The translations under genes and the position numbers were made by a program. From assembly GCA_023229725.1 (NCBI GenBank), contig JALNYR010000014.1, positions 1-27,117 on the forward strand: a stretch of DNA of 27,117 nt, read 5' to 3'. This DNA is from Dehalococcoidia bacterium (GTDB taxonomy: Bacteria > Chloroflexota > Dehalococcoidia > GIF9 > AB-539-J10). The notes below the pieces were generated by a model. It searched no databases and had not been told where the DNA came from. It saw nothing but the letters and a program-made list of their open reading frames with translations. Below, piece by piece: positions 6,097 to 13,575 of the stretch (position 1 is the first letter of the stretch; every line of letters begins with the position of its first letter).

Positions 6097-6960
6097 ATGA
6101 GCACTGAGTACCGGTCGGACACGCCCGCGAATCGCCCTGCGTGGCGCTGGTCTCTCCTCCTGCTGCCCCTCCTGGTTGCGTTGCTGCTCACGCCTTCGCC
6201 TCATGCTTCCGGCGCGCAGACCGAGAGCATGATCTTCGAGTCGACGCCCGACGACGGCCACCTCACTTTGAGCGGCTCCGGCGACTGGGACGCGCTCAAG
6301 ACGTCGCAGAAGCCGGCAGACGTCTTCGACACGCTGCGCTACGTCAAGGTCAACACGAGGCCGGACGTCATCTACCGCGGCTTCCTGTTCTTCGACACGG
6401 CGGCCATCCCCGATGATGCGGACATCACCAACGCGGTGCTGCACATCTACGCGAAATGCACCGGCGACCTCGACGACACCGGGCTGTACGTGCTGAGCGG
6501 GACAGACGACTACCCGCACCAGCCACTTGTTCCCGAAGACTACGCGCTCCCGGCCGGCGGGCTGCCCGTGTGCGCGCGGGTCGACGTCGGCTCGTGGACT
6601 CGCGAACTGGCATACCGCGAAGTTCCCCTGGACGAGCCCGGCGCGGTGGTGCGCGTTGCGGGCACGACGAAGCTGTGCCTGCCGGAACGCAGGGACTATG
6701 AGAACGAGACGCCGCCCGACCTGCACAGCGAGAACGAGCTGAAGCTCTACTCCCACGAAGAAGGCGATGGATTCCGGCCGTACCTCGAGGTCTTCTGGAC
6801 GGCCGCATCCCCGGCCGGGGAGACCCCGCAGCCGGAGCCCAACGGGCCCGGCGTCAGCCGGCCAGTCATCGGGCCTTCGGGGATAGCGGCACTCGCCGCC
6901 CTGACAGGCGCCGTGGGAATCGTACTGTGGAAACGCTATCGACCGTCGCGGCACGGATAG
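6097..6960 (+). CDS. Exported, C-terminally membrane-anchored protein with a DNRLRE-like beta domain
   Basis: The 287-residue protein has a hydrophobic N-terminal segment (about 20-36) followed by HASGAQ, a likely signal peptidase site. A beta-rich domain covers about 40-240; within it the segment RGFLFFDTAAIPDDADITNA resembles DNRLRE-type extracellular modules, which form beta-sandwiches in surface proteins. A Pro-rich linker leads to a C-terminal hydrophobic helix, IAALAALTGAVGIVLW, ended by KRYRPSRHG. This layout fits a surface protein held in the membrane by its C-terminus. No LPXTG motif is present. No enzymatic motif is seen, and the domain assignment is tentative. Confidence 0.7.
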   Translation: MSTEYRSDTPANRPAWRWSLLLLPLLVALLLTPSPHASGAQTESMIFESTPDDGHLTLSGSGDWDALKTSQKPADVFDTLRYVKVNTRPDVIYRGFLFFDTAAIPDDADITNAVLHIYAKCTGDLDDTGLYVLSGTDDYPHQPLVPEDYALPAGGLPVCARVDVGSWTRELAYREVPLDEPGAVVRVAGTTKLCLPERRDYENETPPDLHSENELKLYSHEEGDGFRPYLEVFWTAASPAGETPQPEPNGPGVSRPVIGPSGIAALAALTGAVGIVLWKRYRPSRHG

Positions 6961-6986
6961 CCCGCCGGCGAAGGCACGGCGCTTCT

Positions 6987-7015
6987 TTGACTCGACATTT
7001 CGGCATGGGTATACT
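6987..7015 (+). promoter_or_regulatory. Sigma70-like promoter of the universal stress gene
   Basis: TTGACT (6987-6992), a 17-base spacer and TATACT (7010-7015) form a near-consensus promoter, giving a leader of about 75 bases before the GTG at 7097. Confidence 0.65.
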
Positions 7016-7096
7016 CGATGAGCCGTCTCGACGCTCCGATGCCGTCCTCCCCCCTTCGACATCGGGCGCGAGAAATCTAGAAGCGAGGAGGGCACA

Positions 7097-7555
7097 GTGG
7101 CAACCTACCAGAAGATACTCGTCCCGCTCGATGGCTCGAAGCAGTCCGAATGCATCCTCGACCACGTCCGCATCATCGCCAAGGCACTCGGGACCCCGAA
7201 GGTCGTCCTGCTCAAGGTAGTGGAACCGTTCTCCTCCGGCGCCATCGCCGTCATAGGCGACACGCAGGCGAAGAAGGTGCTGGCCGAGACGAAGCGCGCG
7301 GCCGAGGAGTACCTGTCGTACGCGGCAGGCACGCTGCGAACGCACTGCGCCGGCGTCGAGCAGATCGTCATCGAGGGCAATCCCGCCGAAGTGATTCTCG
7401 ACCAGGCGAAGAAGCTGAAGGTCGACCTCATTGCCATGAGCACCCACGGCGAGTCAGGCATCGTGCGCTGGGCGATGGGCAGCGTGACGGGCCGGGTGCT
7501 GGAGCACGCTCAGACCCCGGTGCTGACCGTCACGCCGTCCGGATGCAGGCCCTGA
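7097..7555 (+). CDS. Universal stress protein (UspA domain)
   Basis: The 152-residue protein is a single Usp domain, a soluble alpha/beta fold that usually dimerises. The start MATYQKILVPLDGSKQSE is typical, and the nucleotide-binding loop GESGIVRWAMGSVTGRVLEH with PVLTV near the end places it in the ATP-binding class. GTG at 7097 is preceded by GAGGAGGG. It has its own promoter and is followed by a flavodoxin-like gene that overlaps its last 13 bases, so both are probably co-transcribed. Usp proteins support survival under energy, redox or starvation stress; the exact role here is unknown. Confidence 0.9.
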   Translation: MATYQKILVPLDGSKQSECILDHVRIIAKALGTPKVVLLKVVEPFSSGAIAVIGDTQAKKVLAETKRAAEEYLSYAAGTLRTHCAGVEQIVIEGNPAEVILDQAKKLKVDLIAMSTHGESGIVRWAMGSVTGRVLEHAQTPVLTVTPSGCRP

Positions 7556-8040
7556 ACGTGGCGTCGGGCGACATCGTCATCGTGTGCGCGTCGGTGCACC
7601 ACGGGAACACGCGCAGAGTAGCAGAAGCCATGGCCGCCGCCTCCGGCGGCCATGTGTATGAGCCGGGGGACGAGGCGCTCCGGGCCGCGGGCGATTGCGC
7701 CCTGCTCGGCATCGGCTCAGGTATCTACTTCGGCCACCACCACACGAGCCTGCTGGCCTTCGCCGGAGCGCTGGAGGCCGGCCGCAACCGGTCGGCATTC
7801 ATTTTTTCCACGAGCGGGACGGGAGACCGGCTGGCACGCCTTGCCGGACGGGACTACCACCAGTCTCTGCGGACGATACTCTGCAACCGCAGATTTCGCG
7901 TCGAAGGCGAGTTCTCGTGTCGGGGCTACGACACCTACGCTCCGTGGCGCATCTTCGGAGGCTTCGCCCGGGGGCACCCGGACATGAACGACCTGCAGAA
8001 CGCAAGAACGTTCATGCTCAGCCTTGGCCGCGGCATCTGA
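7543..8040 (+). CDS. Flavodoxin-like protein
   Basis: The 165-residue protein is of the flavodoxin type found in many anaerobes. The FMN phosphate loop is seen in IVIVCASVHHGNTRRVAEAM. Later signatures are GIGSGIYFGHHH, IFSTSGTGD, the EFSCRGYD segment and a GHPDMNDLQNA tail. It likely carries electrons or reduces an unknown partner. ATG at 7543 lies inside the end of the stress-protein gene. A GTG at 7558, just after that stop, is an alternative that removes five residues; neither has a strong ribosome site, so translation probably depends on the upstream gene. It converges with a second flavodoxin-like gene 39 bases away. Confidence 0.82.
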   Translation: MQALNVASGDIVIVCASVHHGNTRRVAEAMAAASGGHVYEPGDEALRAAGDCALLGIGSGIYFGHHHTSLLAFAGALEAGRNRSAFIFSTSGTGDRLARLAGRDYHQSLRTILCNRRFRVEGEFSCRGYDTYAPWRIFGGFARGHPDMNDLQNARTFMLSLGRGI

Positions 8041-8079
8041 GACAGCCCCCGGCACGCCCTCGTGGCGCCCGCCCGCGTC

Positions 8080-8580
8080 TCACGAACTCCGGATGCTTTC
8101 GATGAACTTCACGAGCATGCCTTCGTGTGCACCGGACTTGACGTCTTCGGTCCGCAGGGCGATGCAGGCAACCGGCTCGCGGCGGACGGTCGCCGTCATC
8201 TGCTTGAATGCGCGCACAGTCGCCGGGTCTCCAGCAGTACAGAAGAAGGCGACGCTGCGGAAGTACATGCGGTGCCGCCTCAAGTAGCTCCGCACCGGCG
8301 GCGTCACGGACCCCACCCAGACGGGCGTGCCGATGACCACGACATCGTAGTCCCGGGCCTTGTAGCGGGACGCGACAAGGCGCGAGCCGAATCCCAGCAT
8401 CGCGGCGATGCCCGCCCGTGCGACAGCCCATGCGCCCACCTTGCCCGGACCCACCTCGAGCGCAGGGCGGGGCCTCTTCTCCTCGATGGCCTCTGTATCC
8501 GCATCGAGCATCCGGGCAATCGACTCCGCAGCCTTCCGGGTCACGCCCGTGTTCGAGTAGTACGCAACCAGGCACTTCAC
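8080..8580 (-). CDS. Flavodoxin family protein
   Basis: The 166-residue protein begins with KCLVAYYSNTGVTRKAAESI, the classic flavodoxin FMN phosphate-binding loop (SNTG). It continues with DYDVVVIGTPVWVGSVTPPVRSYL, the strand and loop that contact the flavin, and a VAFFCTAGD segment. GTG at 8580 is chosen because AGGAGGTG stands just upstream; longer in-frame starts run through the divergent desulforedoxin gene. It faces the previous flavodoxin-like gene tail to tail and has clearly different sequence, so it is not a recent duplicate. Its partner is not evident. Confidence 0.85.
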   Translation of the reverse strand: MKCLVAYYSNTGVTRKAAESIARMLDADTEAIEEKRPRPALEVGPGKVGAWAVARAGIAAMLGFGSRLVASRYKARDYDVVVIGTPVWVGSVTPPVRSYLRRHRMYFRSVAFFCTAGDPATVRAFKQMTATVRREPVACIALRTEDVKSGAHEGMLVKFIESIRSS

Positions 8581-8709
8581 GTGTCCACCTCCTGAAGGGA
8601 ACCGGCCACGGCCCCCGCGCAACCACACCTGCGGACGTGCACCGGCCGGTACCATCCTAGCGCAGGAAGACGCGCCGCGGAAGCCCCCGTCACGCGTCCG
8701 CAACGCGCA

Positions 8710-8738
8710 TTGACAGAGCAACGGCCGGCAACTACTCT
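8710..8738 (+). promoter_or_regulatory. Sigma70-like promoter of the desulforedoxin gene
   Basis: TTGACA (8710-8715), 17 bases, then TACTCT (8733-8738). The -35 is a perfect consensus. The ATG at 8798 lies about 53 bases past the expected start of transcription. Confidence 0.6.
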
Positions 8739-8797
8739 CAGACCAGAGTCGGCGCGCCGCGCCCAACGGGCAGGCGTCCGCGCAGGAGGCAATCGCC

Positions 8798-8917
8798 ATG
8801 GCCGTCAAGAAGGTCGGAGAGAAGTACCGCTGCAATGTTTGTGGCAACGAGGTCACCGTCACGAAGGTGGGCGGCGGGACGCTCGTCTGTTGCGAGGACA
8901 TGGAACTGCTCAAGTAG
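8798..8917 (+). CDS. Desulforedoxin (stand-alone Fe(Cys)4 protein)
   Basis: This 39-residue gene is easily missed because of its size. The sequence MAVKKVGEKYRCNVCG, then EVTVTKVGGGTLVCCEDMEL, carries the CxxC...CC arrangement (Cys12, Cys15, Cys31, Cys32) that binds one iron in desulforedoxin and in the N-terminal domain of desulfoferrodoxin (superoxide reductase). No superoxide-reductase domain follows; TAG is at 8915-8917 and 225 non-coding bases come next. AGGAGG at 8784-8789 is well placed for the ATG. It probably works as a small homodimeric electron carrier or helper in oxygen defence, consistent with the ferritin-like gene that follows. Confidence 0.9.
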   Translation: MAVKKVGEKYRCNVCGNEVTVTKVGGGTLVCCEDMELLK

Positions 8918-9142
8918 CAGTCCCGGCGGGCGTTTCAGACAGAACCAGCGCGGCAGAGTGGCGGTGCGATGCACGCGTTCCCCGGTCGCGTGTTGCGCGC
9001 CGGGAGGGAGCACGGAGTCGCCATCCGCTCGCACCATCGGTTTGCCACCTGTCGCAGCGTCTGTCAGCATAGAAGTGGTGGGTGCGGCTCGCTGCCGCTG
9101 CCGCCGGGCCCACAGCACCGACGGCACAAAGGAGGAGATGCA

Positions 9143-9451
9143 ATGCCTGACTTCGGAACGCCGTTTGCCGGGTTGGCGCATGGGCGCAAGGTCACGCACG
9201 AGGAGCTCATCCGCGCGGTGCGCTTCATGGTCGCCGCTGAGTACGAGGCCATCCAGCTCTACACGCAGCTGGCGGAGTCCACGGACAACAAGCTGGCGAA
9301 CGAAGTGCTGAGAGACATCGCGGACGAAGAACGCGTACACGCGGGCGAGTTCTTACGGTTGCTGCACGAGCTTTCGCCTGACGAGCAGAGCCTCTACGAC
9401 GAGGGGGCCGATGAAGTGGAGGATGAGATAGAGAAGCTCAAGGGCGGGTAG
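9143..9451 (+). CDS. Encapsulin-associated-type ferritin-like protein (EncFtn-like, two-helix)
   Basis: The 102-residue protein is half the length of a normal ferritin or rubrerythrin domain. It contains AAEYEAIQLYTQLAEST and DIADEERVHAGEFLRLLHEL, two helices carrying Glu33, Tyr40, Glu63 and His66. From memory, R. rubrum EncFtn binds iron through Glu32, Tyr39, Glu62 and His65; the spacing here is identical. Pyrococcus furiosus carries a similar domain fused to its encapsulin shell protein. Such proteins oxidise Fe(II) and assemble the ferroxidase site across two subunits. No encapsulin gene is in the window and the C-terminus (EKLKGG) is not a clear cargo tag. AGGAGGAG precedes the ATG. It follows the desulforedoxin gene. 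Confidence 0.85.
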   Translation: MPDFGTPFAGLAHGRKVTHEELIRAVRFMVAAEYEAIQLYTQLAESTDNKLANEVLRDIADEERVHAGEFLRLLHELSPDEQSLYDEGADEVEDEIEKLKGG

Positions 9452-9480
9452 CGTCCGGGAAGAGACTCGGAACAGAAGGG

Positions 9481-9519
9481 AGGGGCGGGGCAGGCGCGGC
9501 TCGTGTCAGTCCCGCCCTT
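9481..9519 (+). terminator. Possible terminator after the ferritin-like gene
   Basis: AGGGGCGGG (9481-9489) pairs with CCCGCCCTT (9511-9519), with one G-U pair, across a 21-base loop. It is followed by a T-rich but interrupted tract (CTCGTTCTCT). Confidence 0.4.
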
Positions 9520-9643
9520 CTCGTTCTCTCCCGGCGGGCGCAGCGCGACTATGCAGCGACCTTGGTACTGGGCGTTGCGTCACCTGACCATCATCAACCA
9601 TCGGACGGTACCTTCGTGTCTTATCCCCGTGGCAGCGTCGCGG

Positions 9644-9667
9644 CTACTATCAGGTATACCCAAGTAG
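9644..9667. promoter_or_regulatory. Dyad upstream of the MerR-like gene, possible operator
   Basis: CTACT (9644-9648) and AGTAG (9663-9667) flank the palindrome GGTATACC (9653-9660), and TACTAT (9645-9650) could serve as a -10. The site lies about 20-40 bases before the ATG at 9686, a position suited to autoregulation. Confidence 0.4.
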
Positions 9668-9685
9668 CAACACGGGAGGGAGACA

Positions 9686-9928
9686 ATGCCTACGACACTC
9701 ATGGGAACCCGGTATTACCAGACGGCGGAAGCCTGCCAACTGGCCGGCATCAGCAAGAACACATTCTTCCGCTGGCTGCGGTCAGGTGAGATAGATGACG
9801 TCAGCACGGTAGACCGCCACGGCTGGCGGTTGTTCACGGACGAGGACCTGGCGAGGCTCTGCCGGAAGGCCCAGCACGTCACCACCAGGGAACTGCTGGG
9901 AGCGCTCCCTGTCGCCGCGGCGTGCTAG
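9686..9928 (+). CDS. Small MerR-like helix-turn-helix DNA-binding protein
   Basis: The 80-residue protein consists almost only of a winged HTH of the MerR/excisionase (HTH_17 or BldC-like) type. The segment YYQTAEACQLAGISKNTFFR gives the helix-turn-helix, followed by WLRSGEI and the wing GWRLFTDEDLARL. It has no effector or dimerisation coiled coil of full MerR proteins. The ATG at 9686 follows GGGAGGGAGA. There is no integrase or phage gene nearby, so a transcriptional regulator is likelier than an excisionase. It is convergent with the dehydratase gene, and a strong bidirectional hairpin separates them. Confidence 0.75.
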   Translation: MPTTLMGTRYYQTAEACQLAGISKNTFFRWLRSGEIDDVSTVDRHGWRLFTDEDLARLCRKAQHVTTRELLGALPVAAAC

Positions 9929-9961
9929 CCGGCACGCGGCGCGAGGCTCATTGAAATGAAC

Positions 9962-9988
9962 GGGCGACCGCCCTTAAGGCGGTCGCCC
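9962..9988. terminator. Strong hairpin terminator between convergent genes
   Basis: GGGCGACCGCC (9962-9972) and GGCGGTCGCCC (9978-9988) form a perfect 11-bp stem with the loop CTTAA. On the minus strand it is followed by GTTCATTTCAA, a T-rich tail. On the plus strand the tail (TGCTGTTCACTCT) is weaker. It probably ends the dehydratase message and may also stop the MerR-like transcript. Confidence 0.75.
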
Positions 9989-10004
9989 TGCTGTTCACTC
10001 TCCC

Positions 10005-11168
10005 TCAGTCTTCCAGGTTTCCGCCGGCCGGCACCTGCGGCACGTCCCAGAAGCTGCTCATGTCATGGTACCGGTATGGCCGCGTCGCCAACGCCTCCTC
10101 GACGAGGTCGACGCCGAGGCCGGGCCGTTCCGGCAGCTTCAGGCACTCGTCAACGAGAGCGGGGAACGGCTCCTTGAGGATCTCCTTGTAGAACGGTGGG
10201 TCGGGCGCGAAGAACTCGTGGATGGTGAAGTTGGGCGCACAGGCCTCCACGTGCAGGTTCGAGGCCACCATGATGGGCCCTCCGGCGCTGTGAGGCGTAA
10301 AGCCGACGTAGTACGTATTGGCCAGTTCGCCGATCTTCTTCATCTCCGAGATGCCGCCCGCGTGGCACGGGTCAGGGTTGATAGCGGTGGCGGCCCGCTT
10401 CTCCACGATGTCGCGGAAGCACCAGCGGGTCACGAGTCGCTCGCCGGTGACGATGGGGATATCGGTTGAGGCAACGACCCTGGCGAGGTCCTCCGGCGCC
10501 GCGTCGGTAGGCAGAGGCTCCTCGAACCACGCCGGGTTGTACTGGCGAACCGCGTGGGCAAAGCGGATGGCGCTGTTCGTCGTCATGCGGGAGTGGCAGT
10601 CGAGCATAATCTCGACCGTGTCCCCGACAGCCTTTCGAACGCGCGCGACATTGTCGAGCACCTTCAGGATGTCGGCCTCGGTCGCGGTGAAGACATCCGT
10701 GCCCCAGAACGGGTCGTACTTGATGGCCTTTGCGCCGCGCTCCTTCACCTCCCGCTCGGCCAGCCGGATGTAGTCATCCGTGCTCTTCGCCGGGAACCAC
10801 CAGCCGTTGTGGTAGACCTTGATGCGGTCGCGCACCGCGCCGCCGAGGAGACGGTAGACAGGCACACCAAGGCTCTTGCCGAGAATGTCCCACAGCGCCA
10901 TGTCGATGCCGCTCATGGCGCTCGTGACGATGAACGACGGCCTCCAGTACGTGTTGCGGAACATGGTCGACCAGTGCAGCTCGATGTCGCGCGGGTCTTT
11001 GCCGACAAGGTAGTCGGCCAGGTTATGGATGCAGGCCTCGATGGGCTTCTCCTGCGCCTGGCAGGTGGCCTCACCCCAGCCATAGAGGCCTTCGTCGGTC
11101 TCAATCTTGACGAAGAGCCAGTTCCACGTCGGCCTGTAGAGGTACGTCTTGACGCCGGTAATCTTCAC
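10005..11168 (-). CDS. Enolase-superfamily sugar-acid dehydratase (galactonate dehydratase-like)
   Basis: The 387-residue protein has the mandelate racemase/muconate lactonising enzyme fold: an N-terminal capping domain (1-120) and a TIM barrel. Likely metal and catalytic residues are Asp190 and His192 (MLDCHSR), Glu216/Glu217 (WFEEPLP), Glu243 (VTGER) and His293 (FTPHSAGGP). The DxH on the third barrel strand and the later His are typical of the galactonate/mannonate dehydratase group, which removes water from acid sugars to give 2-keto-3-deoxy acids. Exact substrate is uncertain. GTG at 11168 follows AAGGAG. The gene stands apart from the por operon, 60 bases beyond its stop, and no sugar transporter or aldolase is nearby. 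Confidence 0.85.
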   Translation of the reverse strand: MKITGVKTYLYRPTWNWLFVKIETDEGLYGWGEATCQAQEKPIEACIHNLADYLVGKDPRDIELHWSTMFRNTYWRPSFIVTSAMSGIDMALWDILGKSLGVPVYRLLGGAVRDRIKVYHNGWWFPAKSTDDYIRLAEREVKERGAKAIKYDPFWGTDVFTATEADILKVLDNVARVRKAVGDTVEIMLDCHSRMTTNSAIRFAHAVRQYNPAWFEEPLPTDAAPEDLARVVASTDIPIVTGERLVTRWCFRDIVEKRAATAINPDPCHAGGISEMKKIGELANTYYVGFTPHSAGGPIMVASNLHVEACAPNFTIHEFFAPDPPFYKEILKEPFPALVDECLKLPERPGLGVDLVEEALATRPYRYHDMSSFWDVPQVPAGGNLED

Positions 11169-11228
11169 GCCGCTCTCCTTCCCTGCGCGCACGGGCAGAG
11201 CCCGTGACAGCGTCCGGGGCGGACACTG

Positions 11229-12146
11229 CTACGCCAGGCCGCACTCCACCTGCTTGCGGAACTTCGCCCAGCTTCTGTCGAGGTCAGCCTGAATCCTGGA
11301 GAGCGCCTGCTCGTTCCTCTCCGGCTTGAACAGGTGGCCGAAGCGGCCCTGGAGCTTCAGGTACTCTTCGATGGGCTTCGGCTGGGTCTTCCCCTCGAGA
11401 ATCGACTTGCTCTTCAGGTTGAAATGCAGCTGTTCGTTCTCGTACTCGTACAGTGCCAGGGCGCCCGTGTCCACGGCGAGCCGCCCCATCTCGAGCGTCT
11501 TGTCCATCGGGAAGCGCCAGCCGGGCGGGCACGGAGCGAGTATCTCGATGTACTTGGGGCCGCGGATGGACATCGCCTTGCGCACCTTCTGGTAGAGGTC
11601 CTCGGGGTAGCTGGGCGAGGCCGTGGCCATGTAGGGCAGGCCGTGGGCGCGCATGATGGCGGGCAGGTCCTTCTTTCCCTCGGCCTTGCCGGTCCAGGTG
11701 GTGGTCGTCCACGCGCCATACGGAGTGGCGCTGCTGCGCTGGATGCCGGTATTGGAGTACATTTCGTTGTTGTAGCAGACGTAGATGAAGTCCGTGCCGC
11801 GTTCGACGGCGCCGGAGAGCGACTGCAGCCCGATGTCGTACGTGCCGCCGTCGCCGGCCCACACCACCACATTCGTGTCGGTCTTGCCCTGGCGCTTGAG
11901 CCCGGCCACGAGGCCGGAGGCGCCGGCCGCCGCCGCCTCGAAGAGGACGCTCATCACGGAAACGTCGAAGGAACTCTTCGGATAGCCGCCGACGCAGACC
12001 ACCGCGCAGGCAGCCGGCATGACAAAGATGGTGTTCTTGCCCAGGGCCTTGAGGGCCACGCGCATTGAGATGGTGGAAGGACAGCCGGGACAGCCGCCGC
12101 CACCGGGTCTCAGGAGCTCTTCAGCAGGCAGGTTCTTGATTGCCAT
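11229..12146 (-). CDS. porB: 2-oxoacid:ferredoxin oxidoreductase, beta subunit (TPP-binding)
   Basis: The 305-residue subunit binds thiamine diphosphate and a [4Fe-4S] cluster, where the 2-oxoacid (probably pyruvate) is cleaved to acyl-CoA and CO2. Cluster cysteines are Cys19 and Cys22 (GGCPGC), Cys47 (PAAC) and Cys206 (APCPPGW). The TPP/Mg motif starts at GDGG (98-101) and ends at NNEMYSNTG (126-134). It is the last gene of porG-porD-porA-porB; 11 bases separate it from porA, with an AAGGGGG ribosome site. Pyruvate is the commonest substrate, but 2-oxoisovalerate or aromatic 2-oxoacid enzymes share this four-subunit layout. Confidence 0.9.
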   Translation of the reverse strand: MAIKNLPAEELLRPGGGGCPGCPSTISMRVALKALGKNTIFVMPAACAVVCVGGYPKSSFDVSVMSVLFEAAAAGASGLVAGLKRQGKTDTNVVVWAGDGGTYDIGLQSLSGAVERGTDFIYVCYNNEMYSNTGIQRSSATPYGAWTTTTWTGKAEGKKDLPAIMRAHGLPYMATASPSYPEDLYQKVRKAMSIRGPKYIEILAPCPPGWRFPMDKTLEMGRLAVDTGALALYEYENEQLHFNLKSKSILEGKTQPKPIEEYLKLQGRFGHLFKPERNEQALSRIQADLDRSWAKFRKQVECGLA

Positions 12147-12157
12147 TCCTTACCCCC

Positions 12158-13309
12158 TTAGTCCTGGATTCCCCACCAGTTCACATCCGCCGCCTCACCC
12201 TTCGCCGTCCTGTCGACCATCGCACACAGGTCGGTGAAGGTCACGTCCCGTCCGCCCAACCCGGCGATGAAGCCGCGAACGGGCGCGTTCGCGTACCCGT
12301 AGAGCGCCGCCTTAAGCTGGGCATGCAATGCGCCGCCGGCGCCCGGTGAGACATTGCGGTCAACGACCACGAACTTCCTTCCGGGCGCGAGCTTGCGGAA
12401 GACCTCATCGGGGAAGGGCCACAGCATCCGTACCCGCGCGAGGCCGGCCTTGACGCCCTGCTTCCGCAGTTGCTCGACGGCAACACGGGCCTCGGCGCCG
12501 AAGGCGCCCATCGTGACGATGACGTACTCGGCATCGTCGCACTGCACCTCTTCGACGAGGTCGCCGCGGAAGGTTCCGAACCGTGCCTTCCACTCGCGGC
12601 ACACTTCAGGGAAGCGGACAAGGGCGTTCTGATGCCCCACATGCAGGTTCTTTCGCATCTCGGCGTAGTGCGCCGGCGGAATCATGGCCGCGTATGTGAT
12701 AGGTTCGGCCGGGTCGAGCTTCCACAGCGGCTTGCGCCGCGGCAGGAAGGCGTCTATCTCGGACTGCTCCGGCAGCTCAACCGGCATCGAGGTGTGTGAG
12801 AGGACGAAGGCGTCGAAGCAGACCATGACCGGCAGCTGGACGTCCTCCATCTCGGCGAGGCGGAAAGCCTGGACAACCGTGTCGAATATCTCCTGGCCGT
12901 CCGAGCAGTAGAGTTGTATCCAGCCGGTGTCTCGCTGTGAGGTAGAGTCGCTCTGGTCCGCCCAGATGTTCCAGCCCGGGCCGAGGGCGCGGTTGACGTT
13001 CACCATAACGACCGGCAATCGCGACCCGGCCACCCAGTGCAGCACTTCGTGCATGAGGGCCAGGCCGTGAGAAGAGGTGGCGGTGAAGGTGCGGATGCCG
13101 GTGCTGGCAGCGCCGACGACAGCGACCATGGCGCTGTGTTCGCTCTCGACGCGGACGTACTCAGCGTCGAGTTCGCCCGACTCGACCATCTCGGCGGTCT
13201 TCTCGACGATGATGGTCTGCGGCGTGATGGGATAGGCCGCGATGAACTCGGGTCGCGACATCTGCGCGGCCTTCGCGGCGATACGGTCTCCGGTATCGAT
13301 CATTATCAT
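12158..13309 (-). CDS. porA: 2-oxoacid:ferredoxin oxidoreductase, alpha subunit
   Basis: The 383-residue subunit supplies the pyrimidine-binding and CoA-interacting domains of the complex. Near the N-terminus is EFIAAYPITPQTIIVEK, the conserved PITPxT region, followed by RVESEHSAMVAVVGAA and the segment WADQSDSTSQRDTGWIQLY seen in PorA/VorA proteins. I chose the ATG at 13309, which overlaps the porD stop as ATGA and has GGAGGG upstream; a second ATG follows two codons later. Translational coupling to porD should keep subunits in balance. The C-terminus ends in VNWWGIQD. Confidence 0.9.
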   Translation of the reverse strand: MIMIDTGDRIAAKAAQMSRPEFIAAYPITPQTIIVEKTAEMVESGELDAEYVRVESEHSAMVAVVGAASTGIRTFTATSSHGLALMHEVLHWVAGSRLPVVMVNVNRALGPGWNIWADQSDSTSQRDTGWIQLYCSDGQEIFDTVVQAFRLAEMEDVQLPVMVCFDAFVLSHTSMPVELPEQSEIDAFLPRRKPLWKLDPAEPITYAAMIPPAHYAEMRKNLHVGHQNALVRFPEVCREWKARFGTFRGDLVEEVQCDDAEYVIVTMGAFGAEARVAVEQLRKQGVKAGLARVRMLWPFPDEVFRKLAPGRKFVVVDRNVSPGAGGALHAQLKAALYGYANAPVRGFIAGLGGRDVTFTDLCAMVDRTAKGEAADVNWWGIQD

Positions 13310-13575
13310 TCGCCCAGTCCCTCCCTCGTCATAGTGATGGCAGAGGCCGGGCACTCATTAGCGCAGATGCCGCAGCCCTTGCAGTACTCATAGTCGATGG
13401 AGATACTGTCGTCCGGTCCCCGCTTGATGCAGGCGTCCGGGCAGGATATCCAGCAGCGAAGGCACTTGACGCACCTGGCAGTGTCAACGGTCGGGCGGAA
13501 GTCCCTCCACAGGCCGGTCTTCCCCATGGCCGCATCAGACGGAGTCGACAGCGTAGTCCTTGACTTGTAGGTCAT
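13306..13575 (-). CDS. porD: 2-oxoacid:ferredoxin oxidoreductase, delta (ferredoxin-like) subunit
   Basis: The 89-residue subunit carries two [4Fe-4S] clusters that pass electrons from the TPP site to external ferredoxin or flavodoxin. Cluster motifs are CVKCLRCWISCP (Cys35, 38, 41, 45) and CKGCGICANECP (Cys65, 68, 71, 75). The hydrophilic stretch of about 30 residues before the first cysteine is usual for PorD. Both ends overlap neighbours by ATGA: its start with the porG stop, its stop with the porA start. Several flavodoxin-like proteins are encoded 5-6 kb away, but nothing shows that they are the acceptor. Confidence 0.92.
   Translation of the reverse strand: MTYKSRTTLSTPSDAAMGKTGLWRDFRPTVDTARCVKCLRCWISCPDACIKRGPDDSISIDYEYCKGCGICANECPASAITMTREGLGE

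Noticed and set aside
8918..9142. Superoxide reductase domain or another small gene after desulforedoxin
   Set aside because: No frame in the 225-base gap has the SOR histidine/cysteine motifs, a ribosome site or a family match; I see nothing definite there.
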